Part shown: piece by piece, positions 33,294-42,382 of the stretch | Layout: the number at the start of each line of letters is the position of its first letter | How positions within the stretch are numbered: position 1 is the first letter of the stretch | NCBI GenBank assembly: GCA_011176685.1 | Contig: DUED01000038.1 | Location: forward strand, 1-62,028 | DNA: 62,028 bases | Reading direction: 5' to 3' | Source: Anaerolineae bacterium | GTDB lineage: Bacteria; Chloroflexota; Anaerolineae; Anaerolineales; Anaerolineaceae | The notes under the pieces: model-generated | Told to the model about the DNA's origin: nothing | Database searches by the model: none | Seen by the model: only the letters and a program-made list of their open reading frames with translations | Position numbers and translations under genes: made by a program

Positions 33294-34805
33294 TTGGAAA
33301 AGAAAGTAGCCCTCGAAGTTAAGAATATACATAAAAGGTATGGTGGCATTAGAGCGCTAAAAGGGGTTGATTTAGCAGTGTATGAAGGCGAAATTTGTGG
33401 CTTAGTTGGGGAGAACGGTGCTGGTAAATCAACACTGATAAAAATTCTGACTGGCGTGGAAAAAAAAGATGAGGGTGATATTCTTCTCAATGGGAAGAGC
33501 GTTCAGATTAATGATCCTTTGTTTGCAAAGATGAAAGGTATTGCGGCTATTTATCAGGAATTAAGTCTGATTGAAAGACTAACTGTTGCTCAAAATATAT
33601 TTCTTGGACATGAGCCTGGTAATGGCATGTTAGGTTGGCGAAATGATAAGGAATTAATCAAGGTCACGTTGAAATATTTAAACAAGTTCTGTATCGACAT
33701 TGATCCCAGGCACATGATAAGTGACCTGGGGTTGGGTGAGAAAAAGGTTATTGAAATTCTTAAAGCATTATCTGTTGATGCCCAAATATTATTACTTGAT
33801 GAGCCAACCTCCGGTATGAGCAGAACGGAGATTGAAAGTCTTTTTAAAATCATAGGAGACCTGAAGCAGCATAATGTCACCATGATTTATATTTCCCATC
33901 ATTTGGAAGAAATATTCAAAGTCTGTGATCGGGTTTCAGTGTTACGCGATGGGCAAAATGCTGGTGTTTTCGATATTGAAAATCTAGACACGCCAACGCT
34001 TGTTCAGGCAATGATAGGAAAGAAATTGGAGGATGATATCCGGCCTTCGAAGAAAAAATTACAGACAAAAAGGATTTTGCTTAAAATTATTGATTTTCTG
34101 GCAGAGGGTATGAAAGCTCCTATTAGTTTTACTTTGCATAAAGGAGAAATCCTAGGTATTACTGGCATTATTGGCTCTGGAAAAAGTGAATTGGGAAGAT
34201 CATTATTTGGTACCTCCAAATATATCTCTGGAGAAATTAAGATAAATGGAAAAACCCAGAACTTGGCTACCCCTGAAATTGCCAGGAATAATGGGATTGC
34301 ATATATCCCGGAGGATCGTAAAAAGGAAGGGCTTTTCCTTTCCCATTCAGTTGGGGACAACCTATCGGTACCAAATCTTGATAAGATGATGATTGCTAAT
34401 ACTTTTATTGTGAAATCAAAAAAGAAGCGACTATGTGAGAATATAAGTGAAGAATTACATGTTGTCCCATTAAATTTACAGATGAAAGCCAGAAATCTGT
34501 CTGGGGGAAATCAACAAAAGGTTGTTATTGGAAAGTGGTTGTTAAGTGATCCGGATATTTTGATTATGGATGAACCCACACATGGAGTGGATGTGGGTGT
34601 AAAGGTTGAAGTATTTCGTTTGATAGAGTCATTAGCTAATGAGGGTAAGGGGATAATCCTTATTTCCTCAGAATTTGATGAAATTCGACGTCTTTGTGAT
34701 CGCATCATTGTATTACGTGATGGATTTATAGCAAGCGAAATGTCAGCAAGTCAGGCCACAAACGACAAATTACTCTCAATAGCCATTGGAGGGCAAGCAT
34801 GGTAA
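33294..34805 (+). CDS. rbsA: Sugar ABC transporter ATP-binding protein, RbsA type
   Basis: 503 residues, two fused nucleotide-binding domains. The first has Walker A GENGAGKST and DEPTSGMS; the second has a degenerate P-loop GIIGSGKSE, the signature LSGGNQQK and MDEPTHGVDVG. That asymmetry is usual for RbsA/MglA-type ATPases. TTG start with GAAGGTG upstream. The 3' end overlaps the permease start by 7 bp, so the pair is translationally coupled. Confidence 0.95.
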   Translation: MEKKVALEVKNIHKRYGGIRALKGVDLAVYEGEICGLVGENGAGKSTLIKILTGVEKKDEGDILLNGKSVQINDPLFAKMKGIAAIYQELSLIERLTVAQNIFLGHEPGNGMLGWRNDKELIKVTLKYLNKFCIDIDPRHMISDLGLGEKKVIEILKALSVDAQILLLDEPTSGMSRTEIESLFKIIGDLKQHNVTMIYISHHLEEIFKVCDRVSVLRDGQNAGVFDIENLDTPTLVQAMIGKKLEDDIRPSKKKLQTKRILLKIIDFLAEGMKAPISFTLHKGEILGITGIIGSGKSELGRSLFGTSKYISGEIKINGKTQNLATPEIARNNGIAYIPEDRKKEGLFLSHSVGDNLSVPNLDKMMIANTFIVKSKKKRLCENISEELHVVPLNLQMKARNLSGGNQQKVVIGKWLLSDPDILIMDEPTHGVDVGVKVEVFRLIESLANEGKGIILISSEFDEIRRLCDRIIVLRDGFIASEMSASQATNDKLLSIAIGGQAW

Positions 34806-35761
34806 GGAACAATATCCAAGAGGTTCTGAAGGCAGCGAAAATAAAAAAATTATTAAGTGGTGAGATTGGTTTAGCATTAACTTTTTTGGCTATCTCGGTA
34901 CTTTTTTCCTTTTTATCAGATTATTTTTTTGCTCAGCAGAACTTATTGAATATTACCCGACAGATATCTATAAACTTGATTGTGGCTATTGGTATGACCT
35001 TTGTAATTCTTACCGGTGAAATTGATCTTTCGGTTGGATCGGTAGCAGCCCTTTCTGGTGTTTCAACGGCATGGGTAATGATGATAACCAATTCGATTAC
35101 ATTAGGCATTCTAGCCGGTTTAGGAATAGGCTTGGCAATTGGTTTGATCAATGGTTTGTTAACAGTTTATGGAAAAATTCAATCCTTTATTGTGACGTTA
35201 GCTATGCTGGGAATTGCACGTGGCATTGCGCTTTATTGGACAAGCGGACGTCCGATATCAAATCTGACTGAAGAATTTGCCATTTTTGGCGCTGGCTATT
35301 TAGAGAAAATTCCTGTTTCAAGTATTATTGCCATTGTTTTTTTTATTTTTGGGTTTATTATCCTCAATAAAACTAAACACGGGGTTTATGTACTATCAAC
35401 AGGTGCAAATAGAGAAGCTGCCAGATTGTCCGCAATTCCAGTGAATCGTTATCGGATTTTGGTATTTCTTGTTTCAGGATTGCTTAGCGCTGTCGGAGGC
35501 ATAATTATTACATCTCGTTTATTGTCAGCTCAACCTACGGTTGCTGAGGGTATGGAGTTGAATGTTATTGCTGCAGTAGTTTTGGGTGGAGCTTCTTTAT
35601 CTGGAGGTGGAGGATCTGTGGTAGGGACTTTATTAGGTGCGATGATTATTGGTGTGATTAATAATGGTATGAATCTTACTGGTGTGTCGGCTTTCTTACA
35701 AGAGATTGTTAAGGGGCTCATTATCCTGTTCGCCGTTCTAGCAAAAAGAAATCATGATTAA
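34799..35761 (+). CDS. rbsC: Sugar ABC transporter permease, RbsC type
   Basis: 320 residues, eight to ten membrane helices. ILTGEIDLSVGSVAALSG and VLGGASLSGGGGSVVGTLLGAMIIGVINNGMNL are the signature loops of the ribose/xylose BPD_transp_2 permeases. Overlaps rbsA by 7 bp. Confidence 0.94.
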   Translation: MVRNNIQEVLKAAKIKKLLSGEIGLALTFLAISVLFSFLSDYFFAQQNLLNITRQISINLIVAIGMTFVILTGEIDLSVGSVAALSGVSTAWVMMITNSITLGILAGLGIGLAIGLINGLLTVYGKIQSFIVTLAMLGIARGIALYWTSGRPISNLTEEFAIFGAGYLEKIPVSSIIAIVFFIFGFIILNKTKHGVYVLSTGANREAARLSAIPVNRYRILVFLVSGLLSAVGGIIITSRLLSAQPTVAEGMELNVIAAVVLGGASLSGGGGSVVGTLLGAMIIGVINNGMNLTGVSAFLQEIVKGLIILFAVLAKRNHD

Positions 35762-35780
35762 TGGAAGATAAATTTTAGAG

Positions 35781-35815
35781 AAGGAGGTGGTGCGATGGAT
35801 TTTATTTGTTTGTAG
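35781..35815 (+). other. Possible six-residue leader peptide before rbsB
   Basis: AAGGAGGTGGTG is followed at 35795 by ATG GAT TTT ATT TGT TTG TAG. The ribosome-binding site is near-perfect and the rbsB gene begins 35 bases further on with its own AGGAGGA. It may help set the higher expression that binding proteins need, or be chance. Confidence 0.35.
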
Positions 35816-35850
35816 TAAAGAACGTAAAAAAAACTTTTAGGAGGAAGCAA

Positions 35851-36822
35851 ATGTTTAAAAAAGGTACTATAGTACTTCTTGTCATGTCATTAGTTTGTAT
35901 TGCACTGACAAGTTGTGCTCCCGAACAAGTTGAAGTCGAAGAAGCAGCACCAGTTGAAGAACCAGCAGCCGTTGAGGAAGAACCAGAAGAGGTTTATGTC
36001 ATTGGTTTTGCAGTATCAACTCTGGCAAATCCCTTCTTTGTCTCAATGAAGGATGGTGGAGAAGCAATGGCGGCTGAATTAGGGATGGAAATAATCACCT
36101 TGGATGCGCAAGATGACATTGAAAAGCAGGCATCTCAGATTGAGGATTTAATCAGCCGTGAAGTGGATTTGATTATTGTAAATCCGTGTGATTCTGACGC
36201 AATAGCTACATCTGTCATAGATATCAACAATGCAGGCATTCCTGTGATTACAGTAACTCGTCCATCAAACGGCGGTGAAGTTTTACAGCACTTGGATGTT
36301 GATAATTCATTTGCTGGTAAGCTAGTAGCCGATGAGATGGTCAAAGTTCTGGATGGGGTCGGAAAGGTTGCCATTCTGGAAGGCATTGCTGGCGCGCCGT
36401 CTGCTGAAGCACGACAAAAAGGTTTCATGGATGTGGTAGAAGGAGTTGAAGGCATTGAAGTTGTGGCTAGCCTAACTGCTAACTATGCACGTGAAGAAGG
36501 TGCCAGTGTGATGGAAGATGTCCTGCAGGCCAATCCTGAGCTTGATGCCGTGTATGCGCACAATGATGAGATGGCGTTGGGCGCAGTCCGCGCTATTATT
36601 GCTGCCGGACGCTTGGATGAGATCAAAGTCTTTGGTGTCGATGCAGTCGATGACGCATTGGCTGCAATTGCTAAAGGTGAAATGGTTGCCACAGTAATGC
36701 AGCAACCTTATCTACAAATGGGGAAGGCAGTTGAGGCTGCAAAGGCAGTTCTCGATGGCGGGACTGTTGAGACATTGGTGATCATACCTCTGTTGCTAAT
36801 TAATGCTGAGAATTTACCTTAA
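35851..36822 (+). CDS. rbsB: Sugar ABC transporter substrate-binding lipoprotein, RbsB type
   Basis: The frame is open from TTG 35806, but ATG 35851 follows AGGAGGA by 7 bases and gives a textbook lipoprotein signal, MFKKGTIVLLVMSLVCIALTSC. After an acidic linker comes a periplasmic-binding-protein type 1 fold: GFAVSTLANPFFVSMKDGGEA, then VDLIIVNPCDSDAI, then DAVYAHNDEMALGA. The ligand is a pentose or related sugar. 323 residues. Transcription ends at hairpins just behind it. Confidence 0.93.
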   Translation: MFKKGTIVLLVMSLVCIALTSCAPEQVEVEEAAPVEEPAAVEEEPEEVYVIGFAVSTLANPFFVSMKDGGEAMAAELGMEIITLDAQDDIEKQASQIEDLISREVDLIIVNPCDSDAIATSVIDINNAGIPVITVTRPSNGGEVLQHLDVDNSFAGKLVADEMVKVLDGVGKVAILEGIAGAPSAEARQKGFMDVVEGVEGIEVVASLTANYAREEGASVMEDVLQANPELDAVYAHNDEMALGAVRAIIAAGRLDEIKVFGVDAVDDALAAIAKGEMVATVMQQPYLQMGKAVEAAKAVLDGGTVETLVIIPLLLINAENLP

Positions 36823-36840
36823 TTCGATTTCAATATCACA

Positions 36841-36870
36841 GCAAGGCGATGAGTGAATTCATCGCCTTGC
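36841..36870 (+). terminator. 12-bp hairpin after rbsB
   Basis: GCAAGGCGATGA pairs perfectly with TCATCGCCTTGC around GTGAAT, 18 bases after the stop codon. There is no T-run, so it is more likely an mRNA-stabilising hairpin than the main stop signal. Confidence 0.7.
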
Positions 36871-36881
36871 AGATACATACT

Positions 36882-36938
36882 GGGCAAGTGTATTTGAGAA
36901 TTGGTTTGTTGTGAAGAATACGCTTGCCCCTTTTATTA
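36882..36938 (+). terminator. Intrinsic terminator of the rbs operon
   Basis: GGGCAAG-x2-TATT pairs with AATA-C-x-CTTGCCC over a long loop and is followed by CTTTTATT on the plus strand. Confidence 0.65.
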
Positions 36939-37263
36939 TAACAAATATCTTATTTCCATAATATCGACCTATTATATCTAAATAAACTCCATTTCAATCC
37001 GAAAATAAAATAGAGTATCTAAGAGTCTACACCGGTGCCACTTTCCACTCTCGCTCCGCCATCATTCGTTTCCTCATCAATCAGGAGTGTCGCACGCTTT
37101 AGCTTTCTCCTCCCTCCTCTCATTTCATCTATTGGCTTATTTTTGTCGCATTATTCTATTAGGGTGAATACAAAAGGTGGGCATTTTAACCACCTTTGTT
37201 AAATATTAACAATGGTTCACCGTGATGTAATTGTAAATAATTAAATTTCTACAAAGCCTGCTC
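36939..37263. other. Gene-free spacer
   Basis: About 325 bp without a gene. It holds the weak hairpin 37173-37197 behind the minus-strand lipoprotein gene. The CT-rich stretch at 37030-37130 looks like degraded sequence, but no coding frame or known element can be supported. Confidence 0.6.
37173..37197 (-). terminator. Weak terminator of the NBR1-Ig lipoprotein gene
   Basis: AAAGGTGG and CCACCTTT pair around nine bases; on the minus strand the stem is followed by TGTATT only, so termination would be modest. Confidence 0.4.
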
Positions 37264-38163
37264 TTATGGAACGCAGACAAGCTGGAAGTTTACCGGTCCA
37301 AAGAATTGGTGGTTCGGTTCATCAATATAGATCTTCATCCAGTGCACGCCTGAGATGGGTGTGAGGGATGTGATGCTAACTTGTTGCGTGCCTGCAGACC
37401 CAAAAACGACCGAAGCATGCCCGTATTCTGTGCCGTCACTGCGCTTCCAGTAATAGCTAACCGTTCCTGGTCCGCTGGTGGTGATATCGGCGGTGAAGGC
37501 AAATAGAAAAGGACAGGGACCCACGAATGAAGGTGGAATGGCGGTCAGGTTTACGCCCGTTACGGAAAACACGGGTGATGGAACCACGATCTGCGCCCAG
37601 ATGTTGTGGATGAACTCCTCGTTGCTGTCGCTGACCGCTCGCCATGTGCCTTTATAGGTGCCGCCAGTGGCTGGCGCAGTCAGATTCACGCTCAGGTCCA
37701 CAGTCTCGCCGGGGGCGACGTTGTTGGGGAAATTCTTGCTGGCTGGTCCCCCCATCTGGTCGCCGCTCTTGAATAGTATCTTATAGCTCGTGTTCCAGGT
37801 GCAGGTGCCGGCGTTCTTGAAGCGCCAGGTCTTGGTGAACGCCGTTCCGGGTGCGTACTCTGTGCCGTCCGGGATGGTCTCGCTTATGAATGTTGTCTTG
37901 TTGCATGGTTTGGGGGTGTTGGTCACGGTCGCGGTCAGGGTCGCAGTGGGGGTGTCATCATCCGCTTGCTGCTGTTGTTGCTGCTGATCGGGGGTAATGG
38001 TCGCTGGTTCCTGGTCACCCTGCAGTGCTTGCACGGTCAAGACGACCGCGGTTTCTTGGTTGATCTTTTCCCCGCCGGTTGGTCCGAACGTGATGGTGCA
38101 GGCGCTCTGGCCCACGATGAGCGTAGTGATAATTATCAAGATGCATTTTCTTATTATGTCCAT
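37264..38163 (-). CDS. Lipoprotein with an NBR1-Ig-like domain
   Basis: 299 residues. The signal ends near GQSACTI, with a less usual lipobox (Q at -3). A Thr/Gln-rich linker (Q-run near residue 65) leads to an Ig-like domain of the Next-to-BRCA1 type at about 85-190: DGTEYAPGTAFTKTWRFKN AGTCTW and FPNNVAPGETVDLSVNLTAP. A second beta domain follows to the end. These modules are typical of Anaerolineae extracellular proteins; the role is unknown. AAAGGAGC precedes ATG. Its upstream region and first 9-10 codons are duplicated at 44.1-44.5 kb. Confidence 0.8.
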   Translation of the reverse strand: MDIIRKCILIIITTLIVGQSACTITFGPTGGEKINQETAVVLTVQALQGDQEPATITPDQQQQQQQADDDTPTATLTATVTNTPKPCNKTTFISETIPDGTEYAPGTAFTKTWRFKNAGTCTWNTSYKILFKSGDQMGGPASKNFPNNVAPGETVDLSVNLTAPATGGTYKGTWRAVSDSNEEFIHNIWAQIVVPSPVFSVTGVNLTAIPPSFVGPCPFLFAFTADITTSGPGTVSYYWKRSDGTEYGHASVVFGSAGTQQVSITSLTPISGVHWMKIYIDEPNHQFFGPVNFQLVCVP

Positions 38164-38512
38164 ATTAGCTCCTTTGTTATCTTCATTATATAGAAAACAA
38201 CAATTTTTACAATAGCATATTTGTGTATTTTTGAAAATGGCTGAATACGCATTACAGCTTTTCGTTTGTAGGGGAGGGTTTCAAACCCTCCCTGCGCTGT
38301 GCAGTATGATCTGTTATTTGACCTTATTTAATGCGCATAGGTATGTAATTAATGCAAAAAGTGTCAAGTTTTGTCAAGTTTTATTTGCATAAAGAAAAAA
38401 AGCCAGTACTTTTGTAAGCACCGCTCTCCAGTGGGCGCGGTGAGACTTGCCTGTCCCCGTGGTTCCAGGAGGGGAAACTCACGACCTTATCACACCCTCA
38501 GGGTGCACGGAT
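38136..38512. repeat. Left copy of a 380-bp imperfect direct repeat
   Basis: It starts inside the lipoprotein gene (codons 1-10) and ends near GTGCACGGAT. The right copy is 44109-44496, in the same orientation. Shared blocks include ATTAGCTCCTTTGTTATC, CCTCCCTGCGCTGTGCAGTA, AATGCGCATAGGTAT, CTTTTGTAAGCACC and CCTGTCCCCGTGGTTCCAGG. The left copy carries two 10-base TTTT-GTC units (38361-38383) where the right copy has three. The pair encloses the AT-rich island. Confidence 0.95.
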
Positions 38513-38520
38513 TATGAAAT
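38394..38520 (-). ncRNA. Structured RNA element, left copy
   Basis: The minus strand folds into CACCC/GGGTG, then GTGAG...CTCAC enclosing CCCC...GGGG, then CACCGC/GCGGTG (38419-38442), and ends in seven T at 38395-38401. In the right copy the last stem is CACCAC/GTGGTG, a compensatory change, and the GTGAG arm becomes GTGGG, which can still pair only on the minus strand. These observations favour a minus-strand RNA of about 125 nt. It matches no family I can name. Confidence 0.5.
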
Positions 38521-38799
38521 GATTCCAATAAGTATATAAAATACACATTTTGTCGATTTAGTGTCTTCACCTTGGTTCTTGAGTAGAGACAACCAATTTA
38601 TACGAAGTCAACATGAAATTTTGTCCAAAGCGTGTTGTATTGTGCATTTTGTGCACAGATTACGTAAAAATTAGTAAATTTTGTCCATAAAGAGTTTTGT
38701 GTCCACCTTGAATCAATACGGCCGTACCAGAGGACGTGAAGAAAAGGCGACAAAATACATGTATAATGAATACATAGAAAAGTATATGATTGGATAACA
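38521..38799. other. Upstream region of the DUF4365 gene with iterated TTTTGT motifs
   Basis: (A/C)ATTTTGT(C/G)-like units recur near 38551, 38617, 38645, 38677 and 38692, the last as GTTTTGTGTCC. TATAAT lies at 38762-38767, and a GGATAA ribosome-binding site precedes ATG 38800. The units could be regulator sites for the island's (now broken) XRE protein. Confidence 0.4.
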
Positions 38800-41700
38800 A
38801 TGACCAAGTCATCAAAACAAAAAGAAATTGATGTTCGTGGTGGGATTATTCTTGAATACAATCTCAAAGTGAGTTATATGCAAGTTCTACCGATTAATGG
38901 AAACACTGAGGATATAGATGGAACTATAAGATTGCTTGATGGAAATGGTAATTTTCTTAATAAATTTTTACACTATCAGCTAAAAAGTACTTCGTCAATT
39001 AAAAAAGAGAAATATCATTGTAAAAGAAAAGTAATTGATTTTTTAATTTCGACTTCTGTACCCACAATCTTGTTTGTAGTTGATATAACAACAAAAAAAG
39101 TATATTGGTTTTTCTTTGATGAAAAAAATAAAAGCAATTATGAAATAGAAAAAGATAAAAGTGGACGAACATTAGAATTAAAAGGTAACGAAGTTAGTCA
39201 AATTAATGCTCCTGAATTAAGTAATAGATGGAGTAAATTTGCACAAACTCATTCTTATAGAGAGATAAGCGAATCTCTTAATAAAATGGTCCTTGAATAT
39301 GCGGAAAATTCAATCAAGTGCATTGGACTGCTTTATTTGATTAAGATTGTCAGAAAAAAAGAAGTAGGGATCTTTTTTAATAAGATTCTAAATATCTCAA
39401 AATCAGAAGTTGAATCGATCTTTTCTCGCTTCGCGAAGGAAAAAATAATTTCAGAAACGATTAATTTATATATCATTGAAAATGATCAAATTGGTTTGGA
39501 ATCCCTCGATGAATTATTAACTACTATCCCAATCCATAAGTTATATGATCTAATCGTAGATAAGGAAAGAAGATTAAACATACTAGATCAACTTTCAACA
39601 TTAGAAAGTAAAAACGCTGAATCATACCTGCATGACTATGGAAATAAATTATATAAACTAATAAATGAATCGAAAACAAACGATGAGATTTCAGATTATT
39701 TAGATTACATTCAGAGATTTTCTTATCGAATACCAGATATTACATTTAAAGTAGCGAAAAAAATAATAAATTCAGAGGCAAAACCTTCGAGAGAATTAAA
39801 GATAAAATGGTTTGGATTTAAGGGGATTACTCATGAGAAAATTATATTCAAAATAATTGAGATACTCGAAGACTTATCATATCTGCGCCCGATTAAGTAT
39901 ATTAATCTACTTATCAAGCTATCCATTATTGAAGAATTCCATGACGCATCAATTGAAAAGCTTTGTAAGTTGGCTGAATTCAACTTCGAAATTTTAAAAA
40001 GAGCGGGATATTACTTTCAAATTAAACTTCTAGATGAAATCGAAAAATGGGGGAAAGCAAAATCTTTGAAATATAAATATGCAATTATTAATATATGTAA
40101 AAAATTGTTAAGGTCTGAATTTGAAGGTATTTCTATGGTTGATTATAAAACTATCAACCTCAAGTTTGGACCCTTACATCCTTCTAACGAAATATCTAAA
40201 ATTAGACGAAGATCTATAAACCTTCTGATAAATTTATTCCTTTCTGATAAAACGATCAAAATTAGGAAAGAAGTTATTCAATCACTTAAAAATGCAAGTA
40301 GACTTCCTTCTCGAGGAAATTACTCATCAGAATTAGAAGAAATTATTGTTGAAAATGTCAATCAAATATTAAAGTTCTATATTGATAAATTTTCTTTATT
40401 GGATGAGGAATTGATTATTGATATTGAAGATGAGACATACTGGTTAAGACGCAGATTCGGTAGTGAGCGAATTAAAAAAATTGAAGAATTACAAGAGAGA
40501 ATTGTTTCGAATGAAGAATATCTTAAATTTAAAACATTCTATGGATTTGACTTTATCATTGATTCATCTGATTGGAAAAAGAACAGGGAAAAAAGAATAG
40601 AATCAATAAATAAATTTGTAAAAGAAATAACCTCTAAAAACTGGAATGAATGGAAAGAAAGAATAAACACTGTTGCAAATAAATATTCAACTGAAGAAGC
40701 TGGGAAATTCCAGTATTTTAATTATTTTTTACAGAACCTTTCAAAAGAAAAACCCGGGTTAGCTTTTTCTCTTTTAGATCAAAAGAATAATTTTTTAGAT
40801 CCATTTAAGATTCATATAATGACAGGGATTATGAATAGCCCTCAAAAAAATAAAGGTGAAAAAATTCTTGTTGATTTGATAGAAAATAAAGAAAACCTAG
40901 AATTTGCATCGAATTTATATAATCAAGCAGTTGATTTCAACCCTGCGATTTTTAAGAAGATTGTAGAAAATGCAATAAAGTTAAAAAATGTAAATCTCTT
41001 ATATAACTTATTGAAAACTTGCATAGAAAACTACTCGAAAAATGAAAATTTAAAAGAAATATTTTTCAGAATTATTCGAAAACTAATTCAAGTAAATGAT
41101 GATTCTTGGGGAACAATGATTTTCTGGGTAGAGGATTATTCCATTTTCAGCTCTCTAACAAGTAAAGAGGCTGAATTACTCTTATCAAGTTTGATTCCTA
41201 ATCCAAAAATAGATTTCCCGCTGGAGCAAATCCTAACACCTATTTTTATAGATTTTCCTAGAGAAGTAGCTCAATTCTTCTTTAATAGAGTTAAATTCCA
41301 TTTAGAGAACATGGATGATTATTTATATGACGTCATTCCTTACAGATTAAATGATCTTCAAAAATTATTCCGAGCTAATGAGCAAATACTAGTTCCGGAG
41401 ATTTTCAAATGGTTTAAAGAAGAAAACAAAGTCTTTCATCTATATGCTAGAAACCTACTAAGGCAGATATATCCAAATATTGATAGTGAATTTTTCATCC
41501 AATGCTTAGAAGAAATGATAGACGATGGCGGAAATAAAAACGCATTACAAGTTTTATCTATTTTACGTGCTTGGGAGGGAGGAATTTCAATCCATAGTAT
41601 ATGCAAATCATTCATAAAGCAATATTTAAAAGACAAATCGGATGAAAACTATAATTTTTATAAAACTGAATTATTAATCATCCTTACTCAGACCGGAGTA

Positions 41701-41892
41701 GTTTCCGGTGAATATGGATTTTCAGAAGCTCTGAAGGTAAAGAAAGATGAAATTCAAAGCTGGAAAAAAGAGAAAGATGAAACTCTGCGAATGTTTATTG
41801 CTGACTACGAAGCTTATTTAGATCATTATATACAAATACATCACGATCGTGCAGATGAAGATATTTTATTAATGAAAAAGGGTATTAGATAG
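38800..41892 (+). CDS. Large protein: DUF4365-type nuclease-like N-terminus plus long helical region
   Basis: 1030 residues, strongly AT-rich. Residues 1-115 match DUF4365, a PD-(D/E)XK-like domain: VRGGIILEYN, the metal Asp in DIDGTIRLLDG, the Q-x-K motif in HYQLKSTSS, and a strand ILFVVDITTKKVYWF. DUF4365 is recurrent in bacterial conflict systems. The remaining 900 residues are helical, lysine-rich and without motifs I know; their short repeats (LLIKL, ILEDL) suggest a HEAT-like solenoid. I infer a stand-alone anti-phage or anti-plasmid effector whose solenoid senses the trigger. It converges on the nucleosidase gene. No homologue with this architecture can be named from sequence alone. 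Confidence 0.75.
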   Translation: MTKSSKQKEIDVRGGIILEYNLKVSYMQVLPINGNTEDIDGTIRLLDGNGNFLNKFLHYQLKSTSSIKKEKYHCKRKVIDFLISTSVPTILFVVDITTKKVYWFFFDEKNKSNYEIEKDKSGRTLELKGNEVSQINAPELSNRWSKFAQTHSYREISESLNKMVLEYAENSIKCIGLLYLIKIVRKKEVGIFFNKILNISKSEVESIFSRFAKEKIISETINLYIIENDQIGLESLDELLTTIPIHKLYDLIVDKERRLNILDQLSTLESKNAESYLHDYGNKLYKLINESKTNDEISDYLDYIQRFSYRIPDITFKVAKKIINSEAKPSRELKIKWFGFKGITHEKIIFKIIEILEDLSYLRPIKYINLLIKLSIIEEFHDASIEKLCKLAEFNFEILKRAGYYFQIKLLDEIEKWGKAKSLKYKYAIINICKKLLRSEFEGISMVDYKTINLKFGPLHPSNEISKIRRRSINLLINLFLSDKTIKIRKEVIQSLKNASRLPSRGNYSSELEEIIVENVNQILKFYIDKFSLLDEELIIDIEDETYWLRRRFGSERIKKIEELQERIVSNEEYLKFKTFYGFDFIIDSSDWKKNREKRIESINKFVKEITSKNWNEWKERINTVANKYSTEEAGKFQYFNYFLQNLSKEKPGLAFSLLDQKNNFLDPFKIHIMTGIMNSPQKNKGEKILVDLIENKENLEFASNLYNQAVDFNPAIFKKIVENAIKLKNVNLLYNLLKTCIENYSKNENLKEIFFRIIRKLIQVNDDSWGTMIFWVEDYSIFSSLTSKEAELLLSSLIPNPKIDFPLEQILTPIFIDFPREVAQFFFNRVKFHLENMDDYLYDVIPYRLNDLQKLFRANEQILVPEIFKWFKEENKVFHLYARNLLRQIYPNIDSEFFIQCLEEMIDDGGNKNALQVLSILRAWEGGISIHSICKSFIKQYLKDKSDENYNFYKTELLIILTQTGVVSGEYGFSEALKVKKDEIQSWKKEKDETLRMFIADYEAYLDHYIQIHHDRADEDILLMKKGIR

Positions 41893-42382
41893 ATAATTAG
41901 AAATTGCAGGTAATTGAATCACTGAATCTTATTATGACCAGCCCCCTAAAATGGATACGTTTTCATTTTATTCACCATAATGTTTTCGCTAATTTCAAGT
42001 TATCGAAGCCAATTCATTATCAATGGAATTCACACCGGGAAATATTACTTTTATTTTTTTAAAACTAGATGTGAACCGTCGTCCTCACGGGCTTGGAAAA
42101 TAATCCTAATTTGTATACAAAAACAATTGCTTATGATCTCAAAAACTCGAACTATTTACCTAGCGGGAAGCAGTTTTACTCTTGTAGGTAGACAATTTCA
42201 TTCTGCAGTAAAGGGGCTCATGACCAGGTTGATTTAGTATCAGTTCCTATATAGCCACAAATTAAACCTTTTTGAAAAAATACAAAATTTTCCAAGCGGT
42301 TTATTGTTAAACTTTATTTGGAATATTTTTTCTAGATTGGATGGTTATTAGCACACCAGTAATGTAGAACTCATATGTATAT
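41893..42382. other. Convergent intergenic spacer of the island
   Basis: 490 bp of AT-rich sequence between the two convergent genes. It contains TGACCAGCCCCCTAAAATGG near 41937 and the roughly inverted GGGGCTCATGACCA near 42213. These look like the ends of an insertion sequence but are too weak to claim. A frame of 85 codons at 41980 has no ribosome-binding site or protein-like composition. Confidence 0.4.

Noticed and set aside
36935-37170. CT-rich region as a CRISPR or repeat array
   Set aside because: No regularly spaced repeats were seen; no CRISPR array or cas gene was found anywhere in the window.
41937-42226. IS-like inverted ends (TGACCAGCCCCCTAAAATGG and GGGGCTCATGACCA)
   Set aside because: Only short imperfect inverted matches and no transposase or target duplication, so no insertion element is claimed.
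41980-42237. 85-codon plus-strand frame in the island spacer
   Set aside because: No ribosome-binding site, biased composition, and no match to a known family; treated as spacer.
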